A DNA stretch of 5,468 nucleotides from JAITWN01 sp964384095. Lineage in GTDB: Bacteria > Pseudomonadota > Gammaproteobacteria > SZUA-140. Every line of letters begins with the position of its first letter. The first letter of the stretch is position 1. The stretch covers positions 1 through 5,468 of the forward strand of contig CAYLKC010000111.1 in NCBI GenBank assembly GCA_964384095.1, given 5' to 3'. Of this stretch, positions 1 to 5,288 are shown piece after piece. The notes under the pieces were generated by a model. The model was not told the origin of the DNA. It searched no databases and saw nothing but the letters and a program-made list of their open reading frames with translations. The position numbers and the translations under genes were made by a program.

Positions 1-182
1 TGGGCGGCGGCAACGTCGGCCAGCCGTTCACGTACGGGTGCGTCATGTCGCGGCCGGAAGAGGCCGAGTTCCTCTACAACTGGGCAGACGATGGCGTGGT
101 GGTCGAAGTCATCTCCAGCGACTTCCTACCGACCAGCGAGGTTGGGCGCCAGGTGCTGGCCAAGCGCGGCGGCAGCGCGTGA
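1..182 (+). CDS. C-terminal fragment of an unrecognised protein (5' end outside window)
   Basis: An open frame enters from the left edge (first full codon at position 3) and ends at TGA 180-182, giving the last 59 residues of a protein. The fragment begins Gly-Gly-Gly-Asn-Val-Gly and contains YGCVMSRPEEAEFLYNWADD and then VVVEVISSDFLPTSEVG, before a short basic, glycine-rich tail (KRGGSA). The mix of hydrophobic strand-like stretches and acidic residues looks like a soluble globular domain; there is no membrane segment. I do not recognise the family and assign no function. It lies 48 bases upstream of the Fur-family gene on the same strand, so the two may be co-transcribed. The frame is credible because the other two forward frames do not give a better protein here and a regulator with clear coding signal follows directly. 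The alternative is a chance open frame in GC-rich DNA. Confidence 0.6.
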   Translation, partial: GGGNVGQPFTYGCVMSRPEEAEFLYNWADDGVVVEVISSDFLPTSEVGRQVLAKRGGSA

Positions 183-230
183 TCGCTTGGCAGCCGCGCG
201 GCGCCGGGCGCATGGCGTTCAGGTCCGGCC

Positions 231-698
231 ATGACTAACCTGACCCCGCGCTTGCAGCGCCTGCGGGACGCCGGCTATCGGATTACCAATGCGCGCGCCG
301 CCGTCCTCAAGGCGCTCGAACAGTCCGGCGGGCATTTGACGTCGGCGCAGATCGTCGACATCGTGGCGTCGATCGATCCGGCGGTTGGGCGTGCCAGCGT
401 ATTTCGCACGCTCGACCTGCTTTCGCGTTTGTCGCTCATCCGCCCGACTTACACCGAAGGCAGCAGCGCGCCGGTCTTCGTGCTGCTCCCCGGCGGCCAC
501 CATCACCATGTCATTTGCACCCACTGCGGGCGCGTGTTCGAGTTCGAGAACTGCGGGCTTGAAGGGCTGTCGGCGCGGCTTGAGGTCAACACAGGCGTGC
601 ACATCGCCGGCCACCTGCTCGAGTTCTACGGCATCTGCGCCGACTGCGCAGCTAGCGAGGCGGTGTCTTCGGCCAGTTCGCGGGAAGCACCAGCGTAA
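231..698 (+). CDS. Fur-family metal-responsive transcriptional repressor (Fur/Zur/PerR type)
   Basis: A 155-residue protein of normal Fur-family length. Residues 1-75 are the winged-helix DNA-binding domain, with the characteristic recognition-helix segment VGRASVFRTLDLLSRLSLI at 52-70. The C-terminal dimerisation and metal domain has a four-histidine run (H90-H93), C96-x2-C99 and C136-x2-C139, which should form a structural Cys4 zinc site. Aligned by eye to E. coli Fur, the regulatory-site residues are H90, H92 (in place of Asp89), E111 and H128. The second site is H35, E76, H91 and H93. The His-for-Asp change is common in zinc-sensing relatives, but the metal (iron, zinc or peroxide/Mn) cannot be settled from this. 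The family acts as a cytoplasmic dimer that binds operators when metallated. The ATG at 231 gives the usual N-terminus; only a weak AGG lies 7 bases upstream. The last ~15 residues (after C139) are a Ser/Ala-rich tail encoded in the overlap with the convergent kinase gene. Confidence 0.95.
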   Translation: MTNLTPRLQRLRDAGYRITNARAAVLKALEQSGGHLTSAQIVDIVASIDPAVGRASVFRTLDLLSRLSLIRPTYTEGSSAPVFVLLPGGHHHHVICTHCGRVFEFENCGLEGLSARLEVNTGVHIAGHLLEFYGICADCAASEAVSSASSREAPA

Positions 699-1785
699 AG
701 CGCGACCCCTTGCCCACGGCGCTTTCGATCTCAAGCCGTCCCTTGTGCGCGTCGGCGATCGCCTTCACGAGTGTCAAGCCGATGCCTGAACCCTGCTGCT
801 CTTGGGCACGGCGGCCAGCCTGATAGAAAGCGTCGGGCAACCGGTCGATTTCGGCACCGGCGACGCCGCGTCCCTCATCACTCACTGCGAGTTTCACGTC
901 TGGACCACAGCGCTGTGCCAATAAAGTGATGGTCGATCCGGCGGGCGAGAACTTGACCGCGTTGTCGATCAGCTCGCGCAGGGCGATCAACAGCAGTTCG
1001 CGGTCACACCGGAAGCCGGTCGCAATCGATTCGGCTTGAACACGGAAACGGTGACCATCGGTGGCCCTTTCGACCGCTGCGACGGCGTCGTGCAGCATGC
1101 GTTCCGGATCGTCGATACGCTGCATGCGCTGGGCAGCGACCTCATTCTTGACGTCCGGATAGCCGAGGTCCATCAACAGCACGAAATTTCCGATCAAGCG
1201 GCGCAGTCGGTGCGCGCCTCCCCCGATATGGCGCAGGGTATCGTCGAGGTCGGCGACGACCGACCCGCGCTGGCGCACGTCGTTTAGCAGGTTCGAATAC
1301 GCCACGATCGAGGTCAACGGCGTGCGAAACTCGTGATTCAACAGGCGCAGGATCCCTTGCCGCATGTCGTCCACTTCGGCGGATTGCCGGCTTGCGAGCG
1401 CCCGCGCCCGCTCGATGCGCGCCTCGATCAGCGGCAGCAGCTCGTCATAGGAGAACGGCTTGGAAACGTAGTCCTCGGCGCCAAGAGTCTTACCCTGAAG
1501 GACGTCACGGCGATCGTTGCGCGAGGTGAGGAACAGGAACGGGATCGACATCCACTTGGGGTTATCGCGTATCCGGCGCAGCAGTTCGAATCCGTCGACA
1601 TTCGGCATCATCACGTCGGCGAGGATCAGGTCCGGCGTCATGCCTGCGGCAAGCCAGTCGATCGCCTCCTGCCCGTCGCAGGCGGCCTCCACACGATACC
1701 CTTCCAGCGCCAACGACTCGGCAAGCGCCGCACGCAGATCGGGGTCGTCTTCAACCACCAGGAGCAACGCGCGCGCCAGTCCCAT
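652..1785 (-). CDS. Soluble hybrid sensor: receiver domain followed by histidine kinase (REC-HisKA-HATPase_c)
   Basis: A 377-residue cytoplasmic signalling protein with no signal peptide or membrane segment. Residues 5-122 form a receiver domain: acidic pocket E12/D13/D14, phospho-acceptor D57 (in LILADVMMPNVDG), T87 and K109 in the SKPF motif. A helical linker (about 118-142) leads to a HisKA domain with the H-box LNHEFRTPLTSI, phospho-histidine H151. The HATPase_c domain (about 228-368) has the N-box ELIDNAVKFSP (N275), the G1 box DEGRGV (D303) and the G2 box GSGIGL (332-337). All catalytic residues are present. Members with this order usually take phosphate on the N-terminal receiver from another kinase, which then tunes the kinase half; that is family knowledge, not shown here. 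No PAS, GAF or other sensor domain and no partner regulator is visible. The ATG at 1785 is supported by GGGG 8 bases upstream. It lies 11 bases after hom, so co-transcription is likely. Its 3' end encodes the last HATPase strand (RFTLVLPAN) within the overlap with the fur-like gene. Confidence 0.95.
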   Translation of the reverse strand: MGLARALLLVVEDDPDLRAALAESLALEGYRVEAACDGQEAIDWLAAGMTPDLILADVMMPNVDGFELLRRIRDNPKWMSIPFLFLTSRNDRRDVLQGKTLGAEDYVSKPFSYDELLPLIEARIERARALASRQSAEVDDMRQGILRLLNHEFRTPLTSIVAYSNLLNDVRQRGSVVADLDDTLRHIGGGAHRLRRLIGNFVLLMDLGYPDVKNEVAAQRMQRIDDPERMLHDAVAAVERATDGHRFRVQAESIATGFRCDRELLLIALRELIDNAVKFSPAGSTITLLAQRCGPDVKLAVSDEGRGVAGAEIDRLPDAFYQAGRRAQEQQGSGIGLTLVKAIADAHKGRLEIESAVGKGSRFTLVLPANWPKTPPR

Positions 1786-1799
1786 CGGTCATGCCCCTA
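1786..1799 (-). promoter_or_regulatory. Shine-Dalgarno of the kinase gene overlapping the hom stop codon
   Basis: Read on the minus strand, the junction is ATAGGGGCATGACCG followed by the kinase ATG. The TAG at 1799-1797 is the hom stop, and its G is the first base of the GGGG purine run (1797-1794), which sits 8 bases before the ATG at 1785. Another ATG at 1792-1790 is out of frame and only one base from the purine run, so it is not the start. This arrangement permits ribosomes ending hom to start on the kinase; coupling itself is inferred. Confidence 0.6.
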
Positions 1800-2813
1800 T
1801 GCGCGCCGATGCAGCGCGAGCAAATCGGACAATACGGCGAAGCCAGTCTGAACGCCGCCCGCCCCTGCGCCGACAAGCGTCACATCGCCCAGCACGTCAG
1901 TGGAGAACGTCACAGCGTTGTTCGCACCGGAGACGCCGGCCAGCGGATGGCTGTGAGGGAGCTTCACCGGCTGAACGCTGCCGCCTGCTTGCGACGCCTC
2001 GGCGATCAGCTTGTAGCGCATGCCCTCGGCAGCAGCGGCCTGCAAGTCCTCCGGCGTCAGGTCGCGGATGCCGCGCACGTCGAGGTCGGCCAGCTTGAAC
2101 GTGCGCCCGAACAGCGCGCTGGCGAGGATCAACAGCTTGCCGGCTGCATCCCACCCGTCCACATCGGCGGTCGGGTCGGCCTCGGCATAACCGAGGCGCT
2201 GCGCCTCGGCCAGCACGTCGTCATAGGTGCGGCCCTGCTCCATTAGCGAGAGCATGTAGTTGGTCGTGCCGTTGAGGATGCCGCGCACCTGCGATACCAC
2301 CGCGCCGGCCAATGCCTCGCGGGCGAGGCGCAGCGCGGGCGTGCCGCTCATCACGGTGCCTTCGAACAGCACCTGACGTCCGCACTGCTCGGCCCGCGCC
2401 ATCAGGTTGACGTAATCGAGCGCGACCGGCCCTTTGTTCGCCAGCACGACGTGCTTGCCGTGATCGAGCGCGGTGTAGCACAAGTCGAGCGCGGGCTGAC
2501 CGGTGCGCAAGTCGGTCGGGCTGACTTCCACCAGCACGTCGACATAGGGGGCGGCAGCGACGCCTTCGGCGCTGATGTCGCGGCGCAAATCGGGCGAGTT
2601 GGGATAACCGCTGAAGCTGCCTTTCTCGGCCGCTGCCAGCAGCGCGGCAAGGTCGAGTCCTTGCGGATGGTACAGGTTCCCGCGCGATCGGGTGATCACG
2701 GCGGTGACTTGCGGGGCAAAGCCGTACTGCTGTGCCAGCGCGGTCTGTTTGTCGATCAACAGCCGCACCAAACCTTGCCCGACGCTTCCAAATCCGATCA
2801 GGGCGAGTTTCAA
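1797..2813 (-). CDS. hom: Homoserine dehydrogenase, short form without ACT domain
   Basis: Catalyses NAD(P)H-dependent reduction of aspartate-4-semialdehyde to homoserine, the branch point toward threonine, methionine and isoleucine, in the cytoplasm. The 338 residues comprise an N-terminal Rossmann domain with GFGSVG (7-12), the conserved NKGPVAL segment (N126, K127) and the homoserine dehydrogenase catalytic domain. The latter has GILNGTTNYML (178-188) and the block GYAEADPTADVDGWDAAGK (208-226). By spacing to the yeast enzyme, E211, D222 and K226 match its Glu208, Asp219 and Lys223 active-site residues. The protein ends soon after the catalytic domain, so the C-terminal ACT domain that gives threonine feedback in about 430-residue Hom proteins is absent. 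The start codon is TTG (2813-2811), chosen because AGGAG lies 7 bases upstream and it places the Rossmann motif at the usual distance. It is the first gene of a leftward pair with the kinase. No threonine synthase or homoserine kinase is adjacent. Confidence 0.96.
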   Translation of the reverse strand: MKLALIGFGSVGQGLVRLLIDKQTALAQQYGFAPQVTAVITRSRGNLYHPQGLDLAALLAAAEKGSFSGYPNSPDLRRDISAEGVAAAPYVDVLVEVSPTDLRTGQPALDLCYTALDHGKHVVLANKGPVALDYVNLMARAEQCGRQVLFEGTVMSGTPALRLAREALAGAVVSQVRGILNGTTNYMLSLMEQGRTYDDVLAEAQRLGYAEADPTADVDGWDAAGKLLILASALFGRTFKLADLDVRGIRDLTPEDLQAAAAEGMRYKLIAEASQAGGSVQPVKLPHSHPLAGVSGANNAVTFSTDVLGDVTLVGAGAGGVQTGFAVLSDLLALHRRA

Positions 2814-2826
2814 GGAGACACTCCTT
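2812..2826 (-). promoter_or_regulatory. Ribosome-binding site and TTG start of hom inside a short hairpin
   Basis: On the hom mRNA the sequence is AAGGAG-UGU-CUCCUU followed by G, so the Shine-Dalgarno AAGGAG can pair perfectly over 6 bp with the bases that run into the UUG start codon, leaving a 3-base loop. The Shine-Dalgarno to start spacing is 7, which supports TTG as the real start. The pairing is seen in the sequence. Any role in limiting translation is inferred, and the stem is short enough to arise by chance, because the CUCC complement lies next to the Shine-Dalgarno. Confidence 0.5.
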
Positions 2827-2869
2827 TGCCGGCAGCTGAGGCACGATGCGGCAGACGACCACCGAGTTG

Positions 2870-2898
2870 AATCTCTCGGCTGTCCGCGATAAAGTCAA
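2870..2898 (-). promoter_or_regulatory. Candidate sigma70-type promoter for hom and the kinase
   Basis: On the minus strand TTGACT (plus-strand 2898-2893; five of six match to TTGACA) is followed after 17 bases by GAGATT (2875-2870), a poor -10 with three matches. Transcription would start near 2862, giving a leader of about 50 bases before the TTG. A 5-bp inverted repeat (CCGAG 2862-2866, CTCGG 2875-2879) overlaps the -10 and could be an operator half-site pair or chance. The -35 is good; the -10 is the weak point. Confidence 0.3.
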
Positions 2899-2930
2899 TC
2901 GCCAATCTGGCCCAGCCTTACGCCGCCGGG

Positions 2931-2960
2931 TTGGACGGGTAGACACCACGCCCTAATAAT
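2931..2960 (+). promoter_or_regulatory. Candidate sigma70-type promoter for the TPR gene
   Basis: In the 227-bp divergent intergenic region, TTGGAC (2931-2936) is followed after 18 bases by AATAAT (2955-2960), which matches five of six positions of TATAAT. This AT-rich patch (TAATAATA) stands out in GC-rich DNA. A start near 2967 would give a leader of about 74 bases ahead of the ATG at 3041. The -35 matches only in its TTG core, so this is a reasonable but unproven assignment. Confidence 0.35.
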
Positions 2961-3040
2961 ACCGCGTCGCTGCGCGTGTTGCGCCGTGGTCGTGCGCAGA
3001 CCGAATAGATCGCCCCCTTATTTGACCGGATTCTTGGCCC

Positions 3041-3997
3041 ATGGAAGACAGCAACCTCCAGCAGCACAGCACCGCCCTGCTGACCGCGTGGGAAGACGGG
3101 ACGTTGAGCTACCATGATGCCGTCGCCCAGCTTAACACGCTCAGGGCCGAAGCCCAGACCCGCGCGCGCCCCGAAGACGAAGCCTTTCTCGAGTCACGCC
3201 TCGGTGTGATCGAAGGCTATCGCGGCAACTATGTGGGCAGCATCGCCCACTTCGAACGCGCCCGCGATCTGTACCTGCGCGCCAATAACCGGCGGCAAGT
3301 CGTGACGTGCACGCTCAACATCGGCGAGACGTACCGCCTCAAAGGCAACTTCGCCCGCGCGCGCCAGTATTTCCGCACCGGCCTCGACGCCGCCGTCGAA
3401 CTCGGCGACCGCGAGCTGCAGGTGCTGGCGCGCGCAAACGAAAGCCAGATGATGATCAGTCAGGGCAACGCGGCGCAGGCGGAGGCCAGCTTGCGCGAGT
3501 GCTACGCGCTGTGCGAAGAGCCGTTCCCGGTATTGGCCGGCGCATCGCCGGAGGTCGTCGCGCGCAACCAGCTCGATCAACGCGCCGACATCGCCCATGC
3601 GCTGGCGACGCTGTACCTCGACTCCGGCGACATCGAGCAGGCGTGGCACTTCGCGCAGGAGGGGTTGAAGCTGGCGACCCTGCTGCAGACCGACCTGCGG
3701 ATCGGCTTTGCCTATCGCGCCCTCGGCGAGGTCGTGACCGTGCTCGAACACCCGCCCGAGCCGCCGCTGTCGCCCGACCCCGACCATTACTTCAGCGAGT
3801 CGATTGCGCGCTTCAAGGCCGTCAACGCTGAGGGCGAGACGGCGCGCACGCTGTTTGCACAGGGGCGCAGCCTGCGCCGGCGCGGCCGGCAGACTCAAGC
3901 CACGCGCAAGCTGCATCAGGCGATGATCATGTTCAGCCGGCTCGGCATGGTGGATGACGCCGCCAAAGCCGCCGAGGAACAGCTCAAGCTGCTGTAG
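3041..3997 (+). CDS. Tetratricopeptide (TPR) repeat protein of unknown partner
   Basis: A 318-residue, almost wholly helical protein built from helix-turn-helix repeats of TPR type. The clearest units are about 48-81 (LGVIEGYRGNYVGSIAHFER, with the G-Y...A-FE pattern), 88-121 (NIGETYRLKGNFARARQYFR), 128-160, 184-216 (ALATLYLDSGDIEQAWHFAQ) and 265-298 (LFAQGRSLRRRGRQTQATRK). A proline-rich loop (PPEPPLSPDPDHYF, 238-251) interrupts the array between the fifth and sixth helical pairs. No signal peptide, membrane segment or catalytic domain is visible, so it should be a cytoplasmic protein-binding scaffold; the partner is unknown. Such TPR proteins are often the effector-like half of larger regulators, but no DNA-binding, kinase or nucleotidase domain is fused here. 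The ATG at 3041 is the natural start although no good Shine-Dalgarno precedes it. It is divergent from hom, and a secreted protein follows 106 bases downstream. Gene identity is certain; function is not known. Confidence 0.9.
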   Translation: MEDSNLQQHSTALLTAWEDGTLSYHDAVAQLNTLRAEAQTRARPEDEAFLESRLGVIEGYRGNYVGSIAHFERARDLYLRANNRRQVVTCTLNIGETYRLKGNFARARQYFRTGLDAAVELGDRELQVLARANESQMMISQGNAAQAEASLRECYALCEEPFPVLAGASPEVVARNQLDQRADIAHALATLYLDSGDIEQAWHFAQEGLKLATLLQTDLRIGFAYRALGEVVTVLEHPPEPPLSPDPDHYFSESIARFKAVNAEGETARTLFAQGRSLRRRGRQTQATRKLHQAMIMFSRLGMVDDAAKAAEEQLKLL

Positions 3998-4091
3998 GGC
4001 GCGCGGTTGGCGTGCGCAGGGCGGACGGGGCACGCGCGTACGGTACCTGGGCCGGAACCGGGCTACGATGATCATGTCAATCGGTAGAGAC

Positions 4092-4096
4092 AAAGG
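4092..4096 (+). promoter_or_regulatory. Shine-Dalgarno fixing the start of the secreted protein at 4104
   Basis: AAAGG ends 7 bases before the ATG at 4104. The open frame extends upstream to 3954 and offers ATGs at 4068 and 4074, but those have no comparable purine run. The 4104 start puts the signal peptide exactly at the N-terminus. Confidence 0.55.
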
Positions 4097-4103
4097 CTCA
4101 ACT

Positions 4104-5213
4104 ATGCTGCTGCGTGTCGTGCCCGTTTTGTTGCTGCTGCTCATCGGGGGCGTGTCCTCCGCCCAGTCAACCGATCCGCTCGACCCGCTGCCGGTGCCGG
4201 GTTCGGTGTTCGTCCGCATCCCATCGAGTGACGGGGCATCAGAGTATTTCTCGGTTATCGACTACGCCGACGCTGGCCGCGTCGACCGGATCTACCGCCT
4301 CGACATCGCCAGCGGTGAACTCGCGCTGTTGGTCGACTGGAGCCGCGGCTACGACGATCCGGGCCGCTTCGGCGGAATCCTCGAAGGCGACATCGCCATC
4401 ACGCCAGACGAGTCGACGCTGCTGTTCGACGCCTACAGCGACGAGACCGGCGCGACGATCTGGTCGCTCGACCTCACGACGCCGGACGCAGAACCCGTGA
4501 TGCTGCTCGACCGTCTGCCGTTCTACGCCGACGCTGGCAACTTCGCGCTGCCGCGCTTCACCGAGGTCACGAATGAGGATTTCACGATCGAGACGTTTGG
4601 CTACCGGAGCGGTGACGAGCGCCGCACGTACACCCTCGACGGCACGTTGATCGAGGCGGTCGAACTGCCGTCGTACGACCGCCCGCTGTACGTCATCCGC
4701 GACGGCCGGCTGTACGGAGATTCTGGTGACGGGCCGGTCGAGGTGGTCGCGCCGCCGATGTCGGAAATCCCGGTGATCGCGTACAGCGAGGTATTCACCC
4801 TGCCCGCCGGCTACACGGTCGTCGTCGGGACGGCCGAAGACGGCACGCAGAATTTCGTGCTGGCGGCGCCGGTCTTCGACGGCCAGCGCTTCTTCCCCGA
4901 GCCGGCGCTCTTCCGCCAGTCGATTCTGGGCAACATGTATGCCGGGGATTACGCCGTCTTCGTTGTGGCGGTGATCGGCGAGAACGCCGGCCCCGGCGCG
5001 GCGGCGCTCGATCCGGCGTACATCGGCAAGGCCGCCGCCTATCGCTTCGGTAGCACGCTGACCCTCACGCCGCTGACACCGCCGTTCGACGTGTTGCTCG
5101 CGGACGACGGCACGCCGATTCTTCCGGTCATCACGGCTGTGGACGAGAGCGAGGACGTGCGCCGGCCCAGCATTACACTGCGTTTTGACGGCGCTGCACT
5201 CCCGAGCCGGTGA
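4104..5213 (+). CDS. Secreted protein with PD40/TolB-like beta-propeller segments, function unknown
   Basis: A 369-residue protein from the chosen ATG. Residues 1-20 are a classic Sec signal peptide: one Arg (R4), a leucine-rich core (V8-I14) and a signal peptidase I site after S18-S19-A20. Mature protein begins with Gln21 and there is no lipobox cysteine; in fact there is no cysteine at all, fitting life outside the membrane. The mature part is strand-rich and acidic. Residues 62-79 (RIYRLDIASGELALLVDW) and 97-136 (DIAITPDESTLLFDA, then IWSLDLTTPDAEPVMLLD) have the reporter pattern of PD40/TolB-like propeller blades: a display strand, D-x-x-S/T-G or T-P-D turns, then a strand. Later blades (about 160-215) are more diverged, and the C-terminal third (250-369) is not recognisable. 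There are no catalytic motifs. It follows the TPR gene by 106 bases; a shared transcript is possible. A hairpin terminator follows its stop by 24 bases. The propeller assignment is inferred by eye. Confidence 0.85.
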   Translation: MLLRVVPVLLLLLIGGVSSAQSTDPLDPLPVPGSVFVRIPSSDGASEYFSVIDYADAGRVDRIYRLDIASGELALLVDWSRGYDDPGRFGGILEGDIAITPDESTLLFDAYSDETGATIWSLDLTTPDAEPVMLLDRLPFYADAGNFALPRFTEVTNEDFTIETFGYRSGDERRTYTLDGTLIEAVELPSYDRPLYVIRDGRLYGDSGDGPVEVVAPPMSEIPVIAYSEVFTLPAGYTVVVGTAEDGTQNFVLAAPVFDGQRFFPEPALFRQSILGNMYAGDYAVFVVAVIGENAGPGAAALDPAYIGKAAAYRFGSTLTLTPLTPPFDVLLADDGTPILPVITAVDESEDVRRPSITLRFDGAALPSR

Positions 5214-5237
5214 AACGACAATCCGCGAGAATCGAAA

Positions 5238-5262
5238 GGGCGGAGCCAACTCGGCTCCGCCC
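5238..5262. terminator. Hairpin between convergent genes, probable bidirectional intrinsic terminator
   Basis: A perfect 10-bp GC-rich inverted repeat, GGGCGGAGCC and GGCTCCGCCC, with a 5-base loop AACTC. It is 24 bases after the stop of the rightward secreted-protein gene and 26 bases past the stop of the leftward gene at 5289. On the plus strand it is followed by AGTTGTGTTT, and on the minus strand by TTTCGATTCT. Both tails are only moderately U-rich, so strength is uncertain, but the position between two converging genes supports termination from both sides. Confidence 0.75.
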
Positions 5263-5288
5263 AGTTGTGTTTCGGCGTCCGTGGAGTA

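Larger units (their letters stand above)
2814..3040. other. Divergent intergenic region between hom and the TPR gene
   Basis: This 227-bp stretch is the only substantial non-coding space in the window. It holds the hom ribosome-binding site at its left end, a leftward promoter candidate at 2870-2898, and a rightward one at 2931-2960. A small inverted repeat CCGAG/CTCGG lies at 2862-2879. No riboswitch, T-box stem, leader peptide or small gene with coding character was recognised. A T-box or threonine attenuator for hom was looked for and not found: the leader of about 50 bases is too short for a T-box. Confidence 0.6.

Noticed and set aside
1333..2246. Rightward open frames of 150-190 codons opposite the kinase and hom
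   Set aside because: They are shadows of two strongly recognised leftward genes and contain no family pattern.
2814..2900. T-box, riboswitch or threonine attenuator ahead of hom
   Set aside because: No T-box motif, no leader peptide rich in Thr/Ile/Met codons and no terminator/antiterminator pair was seen in the short leader.
2221..2949. Leftward open frame (242 codons) overlapping hom and the intergenic region
   Set aside because: Out of frame with hom and Arg-rich without motifs. Hom is unambiguous in the other frame with conserved catalytic residues.
3998..4019. GC-rich imperfect inverted repeat just after the TPR stop
   Set aside because: It pairs only over about 6 bp with a G-U and has no T-run after it. 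Alternating GCGC in this genome makes such repeats common.
4041..4069. Possible separate promoter for the secreted protein with TACGAT as -10
   Set aside because: TACGAT matches four of six positions, but no acceptable -35 lies 16-18 bases upstream, so it is not reported as a feature.
3954..4103. Extended N-terminus of the secreted protein, overlapping the end of the TPR gene
   Set aside because: The extra 50 residues are Arg- and Cys-rich and would bury the signal peptide. AAAGG 7 bases before the ATG at 4104 fits the shorter form.
3194..4219. Long leftward open frame (341 codons) opposite the TPR gene
   Set aside because: It is antisense to a protein with clear TPR pattern. Its translation is Arg/Ala/Gln-rich low-complexity sequence with no motif, typical of the shadow frame of GC-rich coding DNA.
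4239..5249. Long leftward open frame (336 codons) opposite the secreted protein
   Set aside because: Very Arg/Val/Asp-rich with no recognisable domain; it runs through the terminator hairpin and mirrors the real gene, which has a signal peptide and ribosome-binding site.
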